Assembly: GCA_016872775.1 (NCBI GenBank)
Contig: VGZA01000020.1
Span: 1-64,000 of the forward strand
Length of the DNA stretch: 64,000 bases
Source: Planctomycetota bacterium
GTDB lineage: Bacteria > Planctomycetota > Planctomycetia > Pirellulales > Pirellulaceae
Reading direction: 5' to 3'
Shown here: piece by piece, positions 27,812-36,602 of the stretch
Position numbering within the stretch: position 1 is the first letter of the stretch
Layout of the letters: every line of letters begins with the position of its first letter
Program-made: the position numbers and the translations under genes
Notes under the pieces: model-generated
What the model saw: only the letters and a program-made list of their open reading frames with translations
Databases searched by the model: none
Told to the model about the DNA's origin: nothing

Positions 27812-28789
27812 TTAAGTCGGTACCGGTACACTCTCCACTAATCGCCCGATCAGCGATTCCACCGCCGCGCGGTGCGCTCCCTGGAGGTGCGTTCGTGAAA
27901 TCACTCGATGCGCGAGAATTGGAACCGAGAGCTGTTTGATGTCGTCGGGTGTCACGTACGATCGACCGCCGACCAGCGCGCCGGCCTGCGCCGCCCGATA
28001 CAAGCAAAGCGCCCCACGCGTGCTGACTCCGACATGCAAGTCGGGTGATTTGCGAGTCGCCTCGACGATGTCCAGGATGTAATCGTACAACGACTCGTCC
28101 ACTTCGATGTCCCGCACCGCCCGTTGCAACGTCATCACCTGTTCGCACGATAGGACCGGCGCAAGGTCGTCGATTGGCTGTCCCATCCGATGACTGGTGA
28201 GCACCTGACGCTCGTCCTCCCGCAGCGGATATCCCATCGACACCCGCAACAGAAATCGATCCATCTGGCTCTCCGGTAAGGCATAAGTCCCTTCAAATTC
28301 GAACGGATTCTGCGTGGCAATCACCATGAATGGGCGCGGCAATTCATGCGTCTTGCCGTCCACCGTCACCTGCCCGTCACTCATCGCTTCCAAGAGTGCG
28401 CTCTGCGTACGGGGCGGCGCGCGGTTGATTTCGTCCGCCAAGACGATGTTGGCGAAAATCGGTCCCTTGTTGTAGACAAATTCGAGCGACTTCGAATTGA
28501 AGACGCTGCTGCCAACAATGTCGCTCGGCAGCAGGTCAGGAGTGAACTGAATCCGGCAGAATTCGCCCGCGACGCTCTTCGCTAATGCCTTACCCACCAA
28601 CGTCTTACCGACGCCAGGGACATCCTCAAGCAATAGATGTTCCCCCGCCAATAGCGCGATGACCGTCAACCGAATCACTTCGTCCTTTCCAAAGACCACT
28701 TGCCCCATGTTCGACTGGAGCTGGCCGACAAGTTCGCGCAAAGCCACCGGTACGCCATCGTCGTCGCCGACGGGCCGATTCAACTGCAT
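27812..28789 (-). CDS. MoxR-family AAA+ ATPase
   Basis: A 325-residue AAA+ ATPase. Walker A is EDVPGVGKT (about 55-63), Walker B is VLADEINRAPPRTQSALLEA, and the sensor-1 region is MVIATQNPFEFEGTYALPE with MDRFLLRVSMGYP. A C-terminal lid with GVSTRGALCLYRAAQA and YVTPDDIKQL is typical of MoxR. These ATPases act as chaperones that assemble or activate metal or VWA proteins. It heads the operon with DUF58, TgpA-like and GTPase genes. The ATG at 28789 has GGGGAG about 13 bases upstream; longer in-frame starts exist. Confidence 0.92.
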   Translation of the reverse strand: MQLNRPVGDDDGVPVALRELVGQLQSNMGQVVFGKDEVIRLTVIALLAGEHLLLEDVPGVGKTLVGKALAKSVAGEFCRIQFTPDLLPSDIVGSSVFNSKSLEFVYNKGPIFANIVLADEINRAPPRTQSALLEAMSDGQVTVDGKTHELPRPFMVIATQNPFEFEGTYALPESQMDRFLLRVSMGYPLREDERQVLTSHRMGQPIDDLAPVLSCEQVMTLQRAVRDIEVDESLYDYILDIVEATRKSPDLHVGVSTRGALCLYRAAQAGALVGGRSYVTPDDIKQLSVPILAHRVISRTHLQGAHRAAVESLIGRLVESVPVPT

Positions 28790-29219
28790 CCGACCGATCT
28801 CCCCGGGGGCGGGAATTTCGCGCCAACCCGTTTCGAACGTAATTCGTGGTCTTGGTGTGGATTCGAACGAGCCATGAGCATAGCCTACCAAAGTAACGGC
28901 TGCCAGAATCCCGGCGGCGTGCACCGGGTTCCGCCCGACTCGGTTTTCCCCCAGGACTCCGTGTGACCTGGGCTGCCTGGGGTGCCTTCCCGGCCTGTTT
29001 ACGGAGCGATGCCAGTTACGGTTCGACCGTCCGCCGTCCGCACAGGCAATCGCGCAACCCCCTTTACAATTTACTAGTACCCTCTACTATAAGTATATTG
29101 AGATCGGCGACGTTCCCGTCGTGGCGATTCCCGACCGATTGCCTGGACCGCTTGCTTGAATCGTTCTTTCGGGCAGATTGGGTGGGAGCCGCCATGGTCG
29201 GCAGGGAGGAGAGCGGGCC
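28790..29219. other. 430-bp divergent spacer, AT-rich patch
   Basis: It lies between the divergently transcribed moxR operon and the HTTM unit. It holds no supported gene. A short AT-rich patch at about 29060-29105 stands out from the GC-rich surroundings. Confidence 0.5.
29063..29090 (+). promoter_or_regulatory. candidate promoter for the HTTM unit
   Basis: TTTACA (29063-29068) and TACTAT (29085-29090) are 16 bases apart, in the only AT-rich patch of the spacer and about 130 bases upstream of the start at 29220. The match is partial. Confidence 0.3.
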
Positions 29220-29795
29220 ATGGAGCGTCTGCCGATCGATCTTTTCGTGGCTGCCTACCTTCTGGCGGCTTGGGCCTGGAATCTACCCGACAGCTATCTG
29301 TTGAAGCGCGCGATCGCTCCATGGCGATCGGCCATTCTGTATCTCGGACTCTGGCACGGCTGGAACATGTTCGCGCCCGAGCCGTTGATGGTCAATCGCC
29401 GCTGGGAGGCCTGGTTGAGTTTTGCGGACGGCAGCCAGGCGATCTGGCGGCCGCCGCATTGCAGTGAACTCGGCTGGTTCGCCGCGTTTTTGGAAGTGCG
29501 CGACCGCAAGTTCCTCGACAATCTGGCTCAGGAGTCGATGCGGTTCCTGCGCCCCGCGTTCTGCGAATATCTGGCGCGAGCATTTTCCAGTTGGCAACGG
29601 CAGGTGACGGGCGTGGAATTGGCGCTCTATCAGCAACCCGTCGCACCGCCGAACGGTGCCCCGACGAGCCAACCGTGGGAGCGAAAAACGCTGTGGGTGT
29701 TGGACGTTTCCCCGCTGACGCGGTCGCGCACGATTCGAGCTGACAGCGGGAACGCGGGGATCGATCGATCCAGCGCGCAGGAGTTACGGCGATGA
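29220..29795 (+). CDS. HTTM-partner membrane protein
   Basis: A 191-residue protein with hydrophobic helices near residues 4-24 and about 30-48, then a soluble region. The pattern LYLGLWHGWNMFAPEPLMVN is typical of small proteins encoded just before HTTM-domain proteins in Planctomycetota; its function is not known. ATG 29220 has a strong GGAGGAGAG 9 bases upstream. The stop overlaps the next start by four bases (ATGA at 29792), so the pair is translationally coupled and probably forms a complex. Confidence 0.75.
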   Translation: MERLPIDLFVAAYLLAAWAWNLPDSYLLKRAIAPWRSAILYLGLWHGWNMFAPEPLMVNRRWEAWLSFADGSQAIWRPPHCSELGWFAAFLEVRDRKFLDNLAQESMRFLRPAFCEYLARAFSSWQRQVTGVELALYQQPVAPPNGAPTSQPWERKTLWVLDVSPLTRSRTIRADSGNAGIDRSSAQELRR

Positions 29796-30706
29796 TCGCG
29801 TGGGAACATGTCGGCGCGGCCTGGACGCAGTTCTTCCATTCCCAGACTTTGCCGTCGACGATCGGTCTGTTCCGCATCGTCTGGGGCTTGCTGTTGATCG
29901 CCAATGGTATTGTGCTGATTCGAGACGTCAACAGGTATTTTGGTCCCGGGGGCCTGTTGTCGGCATCCGAATATCGTGCCTCGTACGGACGATCCCGCCT
30001 TTGCCTTTTTCGTTGGCTGCCGGAATCGAACATGACGGCCCCACTCCTGCTGGCCGTGCATCTCCTGGCGGCAGTCGGACTGACGGTCGGATTCTGTACG
30101 CGGCTGAGCGGCGTAATTGTGTTTGTGACACTAGTATCGTTCCATCACCGCAATCCGGCCGTATTCCATTCCGGCGATTCGTTGATGCGATTGCTTACGT
30201 TTCTGTTGATATTCAGTCGGTCCGGCGCATGGCTGTCAGTCGATGTCTGGCTGGCGACCGGAGAACTCGGCGCGAATTCGATCGCGTCCGCCTGGTGCGA
30301 GCGCCTAATGCAGTTGCAAGTCAGCATTGTCTATTTGCGCACGGTGCACTGGAAATTGCGCGGCAAGTGTTGGCCGGAGGGAACCGCGGCCTATTATCCG
30401 ACGCAGATCGAGGCGTTTCGGCGCGTTCGTTTGCCGAATTGCCTGCGCGGTATTGTCTGGACTCGACTGGCCACCTGGGGGACGCTGGCGACGCAGATCG
30501 CGATCGGAGTAGGGGTCTGGATCGAGGATTTGCGGTGGATGGTGCTTCTGGCGGGAATGGCCTTGCATCTTACCTTCGAGGTGTTTTTGAACCTGCAGTT
30601 TTTCGGCGCGATCATGATCAGCTCCTACCTGTTGTTCCTCGATCCGGTGGTCGTCGATCGCCTGTTGCGTCGGTCGGTATTCGACGAGGTGCGGGTCGAG
30701 CGGGCG
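29792..30706 (+). CDS. HTTM-domain (vitamin K carboxylase-like) protein, no stop before copA
   Basis: About 305 residues carry an HTTM domain (horizontally transferred transmembrane domain; the membrane half of vitamin K-dependent carboxylase): SQTLPSTIGLFRIVWGLLLI, FHHRNPAVFHSGDSLMRLLTF, WHKLR-like TVHWKLRGKCWPEGTAAYYP, and several further helices ending near SSYLLFLDPVVVDRLL. The domain ends near 30700, but the frame has no stop there and stays open to 32833, running antisense through the copper ATPase gene. I therefore give only the supported part and treat the rest (about 700 residues) as antisense translation. A frame change near the end would reach a stop at 30760-30762 in the next frame. 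It is coupled to the 29220 gene by ATGA. Confidence 0.7.
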
Positions 30707-33148
30707 TCAGTGGATCGCACTTTCGATGCGTGCGTTGCGCAGTCGCAGTGCGTTGCCGATGACACACAGCGAGCTGAACATCATCGCGGTGGCGGCGAAC
30801 ATTGGATGCAGCGAGATCCCGGTCACGGGGACGAGTGCTCCCGCGGCCAGCGGAATGCCGATGATGTTGTACGAGAAAGCGAACACCAGATTCTGACGGA
30901 TATTTCGCATCACAGCGCGACTGAGCTGTACCGCGCGCACAACACCGGTCAGGTCGCCGCCGATCAGACTGACGCTGGCGGCTTCGATCGCGATGTCGCT
31001 TCCCGTGCCCATGGCGACACCGACGGTGGCGGCAGCCAGGGCCGGCGCGTCGTTGATTCCGTCGCCCACCATGACCACGACCGGCGATTGCGGTTGGGCG
31101 ACCGGAACAGCCGATCGCGGCAGGCGAAGTTCACGAATCCGGCGGATCTTGTCGTCGGGACGGAGCGAGGCCTCGATTGTCTCGATGCCCAGTTTTCCGC
31201 CGATCGAGGCGGCGGTCGAGGCATGGTCGCCGGTCAGCATCACCGTGGCGATTCCCATCTGGTGCAAGGCCGCGATGACTTGGGGACCGGTTGGTTTGAT
31301 CGTGTCCGCGACGACCATCCTCCCCGAGTAAGCCCCCGACTCGGCGATCCAGACAATGGTAGCGCCCTGGGCACGGTAGGCATCGACGTCGTCGCTTTCA
31401 TCCGGCAAGCCATGAACGCCGGCCTTGCGCAGAAATTCACGATTGCCCGCCAGGATCTGGCGTCCGTCGATCCAACCCCGCACGCCTCCACCCTGGACGG
31501 CACCGACGTCGGTAGCCTCGCCAAGAACCGTGCCGGAACGTTCGGCTTCCGCGAGGATCGCCCGCGCGATCGGATGCGCGCTGTGGCGTTCGAGCGCCGC
31601 GACACGACGCAGCAGTTCGGCTTCGCCGCCTCCGACCGCGCGAACCTCGACGAGTCGCGGACGGCCCTCCGTCAGCGTCCCGGTCTTGTCAAACGCGACG
31701 ATCGTCGTTCGCTCCAGGATCTCCAGAACCTCCACCTCGCGGATCAGCACGCCGGCGCGGGCGCCTCGCCCCATGCCAACCATGATCGACATGGGAGTGG
31801 CCAGGCCCAGAGCGCAAGGGCAGGCGATGACCAGCACCGAAATCGAACTGGTCAATGCCCGTACGAGGCCCTCCTGGCCGCCAAATCGCCACCAGGCCAG
31901 AAACGCGATCAGCGCGACGCCGACGACCGCGGGCACAAACCAAAAGGAAACCCGATCGGCGTAGCGCTGAATCGGCGCGCGGCTGCGTTGTGCCTCGGCG
32001 ACCAGTTGCACGATGCGAGCCAGTGTTCCCTGGTTTCCCAACCGAGTGGCTGCGACGAGCAGCGACCCGCTCAGATTCATCGTCCCACCGAACAACTCAT
32101 CCCCCGGCTTTTTCTCCACCGGCATCGGCTCTCCCGTCAGCATCGACTCGTCGATCGTGGAAGATCCCTCGTTAATCACGCAGTCCACCGGGACACGATC
32201 ACCGGGCAAGACACGCAGCTGGTCGCCCGGTACCACCGACTCGATCGCGACTTGTTCGTCGCCAGCCGGCGTAACCCGCCGTACGACCGCCGGCTGCAGT
32301 TCCAGCAGTCCGCGGATCGCGTCGCCGGTCCGATGGCGGGCGCGAATCTCCAGGACCTGGCCGACAAGAACCAGAATCGTGATCACCACCGCCGATTCCA
32401 CGTACTGCATCGGTTCACCGTGGTGCAGCATCGACTCCGGGAACCAGTCCGGCCGCAGCAAAGCAATGGCGCTCTCCAGCATCGCGGCGCCGATCCCCAA
32501 TCCGATCAAGGAGAACATGTTCAGGTTGCGGGTACGAACCGATTGCCAGGCCCGCAGGAAGAGGAACCCGCCCGGCCAGAATGCCACCAGCGCGGCCAGC
32601 ACGAAATTCACCAGCTGCAGATACCGTGGCAGGCCATGGCCACGGATCATGCTCGACATCGCGGTTGCCAGTACCGGCAGGCCCAGGATCAAACTGCCGG
32701 CCAACCGGCGCTGCATAATGCGGAGTTCCTGCTGGTAGACGTCGGAAGCGGCACCTGGCAGCTCAGGTTCGAGTGCCATCCCGCAAATCGGACAATCGCC
32801 AGGAACGAGGCTGCGCGCGCTGGGGCACATTGAGCAGATGTAAACGATGCCCTCCTGCGTACCTGTTGTTCGTACGCTGGCAGGCAAGCCGGCGTGGCAT
32901 GAACCGTGGTCGATTGTCGTCGTCGCCGCCGCCGCCTGGGTCGAGCCGCAACAGGTACCGGCGGGCGAAGACCCTCCTAGATCCAAAGGCACCATCGAGC
33001 CCGATCCCCGGGCCGGCTTCCCGCTTTCGCCGGCCAAAAACCGCTGCTGGCACCTGGGACAACAGAAATAGAACCGAACTCCATCGCGATCGGCAAAGAT
33101 CGCACTCGATTCCTCGACGGTCATTCCGCATATGGGGTCAGTCGCCAT
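30707..33148 (-). CDS. copA: copper-exporting P1B-type ATPase
   Basis: An 813-residue cation-exporting ATPase. The N-terminus has a YHS-like metal-binding domain (about 1-42: DPICGMTVEES, FYFCCPRCQQRF), then a heavy-metal-binding Zn-ribbon-like domain at about 103-127, with no classical HMA domain. The A-domain has DESMLTGEP (about 333-341). The ion site is CPC at 443-445 (IACPCALGLATP), the phosphorylated Asp487 is in DKTGTLTEG, and the N-domain HP signature is SAHPIARAI. The hinge is GDGINDAPALAAA. Helices with YN and MMFSS near the C-terminus support Cu(I) specificity (P1B-1). ATG 33148 opens at MATDPICGM. The 3' end abuts and opposes the HTTM gene. Confidence 0.93.
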   Translation of the reverse strand: MATDPICGMTVEESSAIFADRDGVRFYFCCPRCQQRFLAGESGKPARGSGSMVPLDLGGSSPAGTCCGSTQAAAATTTIDHGSCHAGLPASVRTTGTQEGIVYICSMCPSARSLVPGDCPICGMALEPELPGAASDVYQQELRIMQRRLAGSLILGLPVLATAMSSMIRGHGLPRYLQLVNFVLAALVAFWPGGFLFLRAWQSVRTRNLNMFSLIGLGIGAAMLESAIALLRPDWFPESMLHHGEPMQYVESAVVITILVLVGQVLEIRARHRTGDAIRGLLELQPAVVRRVTPAGDEQVAIESVVPGDQLRVLPGDRVPVDCVINEGSSTIDESMLTGEPMPVEKKPGDELFGGTMNLSGSLLVAATRLGNQGTLARIVQLVAEAQRSRAPIQRYADRVSFWFVPAVVGVALIAFLAWWRFGGQEGLVRALTSSISVLVIACPCALGLATPMSIMVGMGRGARAGVLIREVEVLEILERTTIVAFDKTGTLTEGRPRLVEVRAVGGGEAELLRRVAALERHSAHPIARAILAEAERSGTVLGEATDVGAVQGGGVRGWIDGRQILAGNREFLRKAGVHGLPDESDDVDAYRAQGATIVWIAESGAYSGRMVVADTIKPTGPQVIAALHQMGIATVMLTGDHASTAASIGGKLGIETIEASLRPDDKIRRIRELRLPRSAVPVAQPQSPVVVMVGDGINDAPALAAATVGVAMGTGSDIAIEAASVSLIGGDLTGVVRAVQLSRAVMRNIRQNLVFAFSYNIIGIPLAAGALVPVTGISLHPMFAATAMMFSSLCVIGNALRLRNARIESAIH

Positions 33149-33299
33149 GCCCCAATTGAACCGCAGACGTGACGGGACGTCCACTCGGTACCGTTTGACC
33201 GCGTCCCCGGCGTGGCAGCGCCGCGCGGATCGGTGGCAACGGCCGCCGATAGCCGCTAGAATATCGGGCGCGTTCCAACCCGCGCATCGGAGTTCCAAG

Positions 33300-34142
33300 A
33301 TGTTCTCCACGAATCAGGAACCGCAATTTCTTATCGCGCTCGCGACGTTGAGTTACCTGTTGACTGCCGCGCCCGACATTCGCGATGCCACCGCGCAGCA
33401 GGGATTACAATCGACGGTCAGGGCCGGTCGCGTCGTGGTGTCGGACGGCTTCTACGAGCGGTTTGGGATTCGCTGGGGGATTCACGGTCGCGGGTTCTTT
33501 TTTGATAACGGCGGGCCGGGTCCGGTGCCGGTGTTCGGCGGGTTTGATCCCAATACGCAAGGACAATTCGGATTTGCCGGACGGAACGGATACTTCAACC
33601 TGTTCGCAGCCAATGGCAACAGTCGATCGATCGTGTCCAACAGTGCGATTCTGACCTTGCCGAACGGCGGCTATGGCGAGGTCATGAGTTCCGAGTTGCG
33701 GCCATTTGTGACGGGAGTCGTTCCGGTGGTTGGCGACGGCAGCACGAGTCTGCTTGAGGAGCGACTACACCGGCTGCGCAGCGGCGAACGCGGTTCGATG
33801 GTTCGTCGTCGTGTCGAGGCGCCGGCCGATCCGGGATTTGGGGCCGAAGGTGAGTTGTCGCGAGACCGATCGGTGGAAGCATCACGATCATCGTCGAGCT
33901 CGGCGGGCAGTTCGGCTGTACGAGGTGACCTGAGTTTGGCGGAAATCCGGCGGCGGCAAGCCGCGGATGACGCGGCTCGCGATACGGCCGTTTTGGAGCT
34001 GCGCGATAAAGGCCGTCAGCATGAGGCGCGTGGTGAATTGGGAGCGGCACGCGTTTTTTACCAGCAGGCACTGAAGCGGGCGCAGAGCACGGTAGCCGAG
34101 GAACTCCGCGGCAAACTCGAAGAACTGGCGACGAAACGCTGA
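33300..34142 (+). CDS. secreted protein with Ser-rich linker and helical tail
   Basis: A 280-residue protein with a signal peptide (core about 10-25, cleavage near TAQQG). A Gly/Phe-rich region (about 55-125: GRGFFFDNGGPG, GFAGRNGYFNLFA) leads to a Ser-rich linker near 200 and a TPR-like helical end (REARGELGAARVFYQQAL region). The family is unknown. The ATG at 33300 is preceded by CGGAG. It diverges from copA across 152 bases, which should contain both promoters. Confidence 0.7.
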   Translation: MFSTNQEPQFLIALATLSYLLTAAPDIRDATAQQGLQSTVRAGRVVVSDGFYERFGIRWGIHGRGFFFDNGGPGPVPVFGGFDPNTQGQFGFAGRNGYFNLFAANGNSRSIVSNSAILTLPNGGYGEVMSSELRPFVTGVVPVVGDGSTSLLEERLHRLRSGERGSMVRRRVEAPADPGFGAEGELSRDRSVEASRSSSSSAGSSAVRGDLSLAEIRRRQAADDAARDTAVLELRDKGRQHEARGELGAARVFYQQALKRAQSTVAEELRGKLEELATKR

Positions 34143-34319
34143 TCGAATTGGACAGCGCCACTTTGCTGGCTCGGAGTACCTCGGCAGCGGCATAAACTGG
34201 GTCCAGCCCGGTCGAGTGTACCGGCCCCGCGCACCAACCGACGTCGCCGAGACCGAAACGGTAACGACGACGAATCGTGGCGATCGAACCGGCGTTCGTG
34301 TGCTGTGCCCGTGGCAGCC

Positions 34320-34334
34320 CGCCGCAAAGCGGCG
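34320..34334. terminator. GC hairpin between convergent genes
   Basis: CGCCGC-AAA-GCGGCG gives a 6-bp perfect stem with a 3-base loop, 9 bases past the minus-strand metallopeptidase stop and within a 200-base convergent gap. CTGTTCATTT follows on the plus strand. A likely bidirectional terminator. Confidence 0.45.
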
Positions 34335-34342
34335 CTGTTCAT

Positions 34343-35044
34343 TTAATCGTCGCTGGAACTGCGCATCGACGCTCCGAAGAGCCTGTAGGCGTAATACAGC
34401 ACCGCCAGAATCGACTGCAATGTAGCCGCGACGTAGGTCAATGCGGCCGCGTTCAGCACGCGGTTGACCGGGCCCATATCCTGATGTGCCACGATACCCA
34501 ATCCCACCAGTTCCGCCTTGGCCCTGGAACTGGCATTGAATTCGACCGGCAAATTGATGATCTGAAACGCAGCGACGCTGCCGAAAAGCAACAGTCCGAT
34601 GATCGCCAGCATTTTCAGGTGGAACCCGATGCCGATCATCAGCAGGATCATGCCGATCCCACTGCCGAAGTTCGCGATGGGGACCGCCATGTTACGGATT
34701 CCCAGCGCCAGGTAGCCGTGCGCGTGCTGCAGGGCATGGCCGGCCTCATGGGCGGCGATTCCCACCGCGGTCAGTGAGTGGCTCTGATAAACTTCCGGGC
34801 TCAGCCTCAAGACGCGCGCGCGCGGGTCGTAATGGTCGCTCATGTGACCTGGAACCTGTTCGATCTCCACGTCGTTCAACCCCGCGGAATCGAGAATCCG
34901 GCGTGCGGCTCCGAATCCGGTCGTCTTGGCGGGAATCTGTTGCCCGCGATGGTAGGCCGATGAAACCAGCCCCTGCGCGATCAGGCCCAGTATCACCGCT
35001 GGGGAGATCGCCAACAGGTAAAGGAAGTCGTAATACATGAACAT
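34343..35044 (-). CDS. YugP-type zinc metallopeptidase, membrane-bound
   Basis: A 233-residue membrane protein of the YugP family (neutral zinc metallopeptidase). The zinc motif HEAGH lies in AAHEAGHALQHAHGY (about residues 98-112). Hydrophobic segments occur at about 6-28, 125-165 and 200-225. Family features include ARRILDSAGL, LRLSPEVYQSHSLTAVGIA, and LPVEFNASSRAK. Substrates are unknown. Its divergent neighbour is a lipoprotein, but that is only context. Confidence 0.92.
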   Translation of the reverse strand: MFMYYDFLYLLAISPAVILGLIAQGLVSSAYHRGQQIPAKTTGFGAARRILDSAGLNDVEIEQVPGHMSDHYDPRARVLRLSPEVYQSHSLTAVGIAAHEAGHALQHAHGYLALGIRNMAVPIANFGSGIGMILLMIGIGFHLKMLAIIGLLLFGSVAAFQIINLPVEFNASSRAKAELVGLGIVAHQDMGPVNRVLNAAALTYVAATLQSILAVLYYAYRLFGASMRSSSDD

Positions 35045-35423
35045 GGAATTTCCTCCCGAACTATTTTCCGCCCTCGTTCAAATCCCTCGGTCAAGCCCGT
35101 CTTTCGTTGAGTTATTCGCCGCGTCGACCCCAGTCTGAAACGCGGACGGGTTTTTCTCCCCTGGGAGCCGATCGCCCGATCAATTGTTGGTCGTTATCGC
35201 CTTGACGACAAGTTCGCAGCCAGCTCGATTTCGGCCGGACTTTGTCGGCCGGCCTATTTTACGGGCCGAACGGTCTGAACTAATATGGGGTACGGAAGAT
35301 AATGTTCTGTTCGGACCGCGCCGGACTTGATAATCGCACCGATTGTCGCGGTCATAACCCTTGACAGCTCTGGTAATCATGATACGCAATTTGATCGATT
35401 TTCCCGCTTCGGTTCGAGTCGGA
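35045..35423. other. 379-bp divergent spacer
   Basis: It lies between the metallopeptidase and the lipoprotein genes. It contains an imperfect palindromic stretch GGCCG...CGGCC at about 35230 and a TTGACA at 35361-35366 that could be a -35 element. No gene or RNA is supported. Confidence 0.45.
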
Positions 35424-36602
35424 ATGCAACGAAACTCGCTGGGCGTATCGCGGCCCGCGATGCGGAACGGCGCCCTGGCGATGGTGCTGGGCCTGGCGTT
35501 TGTCGCCGGTTGTGGTGTCGACAAGAGTAAACTCGCCGCGCTGCTCCCGGTGGACGAACTTCCCGCGGATCTGGCTCTGCGGGACATGATCGATGCCACC
35601 ACGGACAGTGCTTACCTGAATCGAAGGCTCAACCTTCGCGATCACGCTGCCTGGCAGATCGTCCATGGAATTCTGGCTTACGAACACGATTTTATTGTTT
35701 CCGATGAACAGGGACGGCTGGTCCCGGCACTCCAGCACCTGCTCGACGGTGGGGAGATGCAAGGTTGGGTATTGCGGCCTGGTGTCGAATTGAGCGAGAG
35801 CGGGCGTCGCGGTATCGTCGCGGTGCTCGACGCCGGAAGCACCATTGGGCAAGGACACGCCGACCAGTGGCTTGGATATCTGGCCGATTGCAATCTGCCG
35901 ATCGATCAGGTGATCAAAGTCGCCGGACGGGATTACACCCTGGCGGATATGTTGCGGCAAGCGGAATGGGACGTGCCAGCGAACGAGACGCGTGAGTACA
36001 GTTGGACATTGATGGCATTAACCACCTACTTTCCGACCAGCCACGAGTGGACCGCGAGCGACGGGAAACGATGGTCCGTGCCTCAATTGCTGGAGACGGA
36101 GGTCGGCCACGATCTGTCGGGCAGTGCCTGCGGAGGCACGCATCGCATGGGCGGAATCGTCATGGCATTGAACCGTCACAAGCAGCAGGGCGGTGCGCTG
36201 GAGGGAGCCTGGGCCGCGGCGGACGAGAAAGTGCGGGAGTGCCGGTTGCTTGCCCGCGAGTACCAGAACGCCGACGGTTCGTTATCGACCCGTTTCTTTT
36301 CCGGTCCGGGGAGCTCACTCGAAATCAAAACCAGCCTGCATGCGACGGGACATACTTTCGAGTTTCTGGTGATGGCGTCTAACGATCAGCAGGTCCGGGA
36401 AGATTGGCTGCGCCGCGCCGCGGTGAATCTGTGCGAGTTACTCGAAGCGACTTCCGATGTCGATCTCGAATGCGGAGCGCTCTATCACGCCATTCGCGGT
36501 TTGACGCTATACCGTGAACGGCTTTTCGGCAGTCGACCATTTCCGCGCGAAAAAATACTGCCTCGTAGCGCGAAACTTGGTAGCACGAAACTTGTTTCGT
36601 GA
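35424..36602 (+). CDS. planctomycete-type lipoprotein of unknown function
   Basis: A 392-residue protein with a lipoprotein signal: n-region RPAMRNG, hydrophobic LAMVLGLAFVAG, and lipobox VAGC at residues 27-30, so Cys30 should be lipidated. The mature part is mostly helical (DHAAWQIVHGILAYEHDF, ATGHTFEFLVMAS, ADGSLSTRFFSGPGSSLEI), loosely like an alpha/alpha-toroid; I recognise no enzyme motif. Alternative starts are ATG 35379 (unusually long n-region) and ATG 35460. The last ~12 residues and the stop codon (36600-36602) are made by copies of a palindromic repeat. Confidence 0.7.
   Translation: MQRNSLGVSRPAMRNGALAMVLGLAFVAGCGVDKSKLAALLPVDELPADLALRDMIDATTDSAYLNRRLNLRDHAAWQIVHGILAYEHDFIVSDEQGRLVPALQHLLDGGEMQGWVLRPGVELSESGRRGIVAVLDAGSTIGQGHADQWLGYLADCNLPIDQVIKVAGRDYTLADMLRQAEWDVPANETREYSWTLMALTTYFPTSHEWTASDGKRWSVPQLLETEVGHDLSGSACGGTHRMGGIVMALNRHKQQGGALEGAWAAADEKVRECRLLAREYQNADGSLSTRFFSGPGSSLEIKTSLHATGHTFEFLVMASNDQQVREDWLRRAAVNLCELLEATSDVDLECGALYHAIRGLTLYRERLFGSRPFPREKILPRSAKLGSTKLVS

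Noticed and set aside
29800-30762. Second plus-strand open frame in the HTTM region
   Set aside because: It is an alternative frame of the HTTM gene without membrane helices in the right order. Only its stop at 30760-30762 is used in discussing a possible frameshift.
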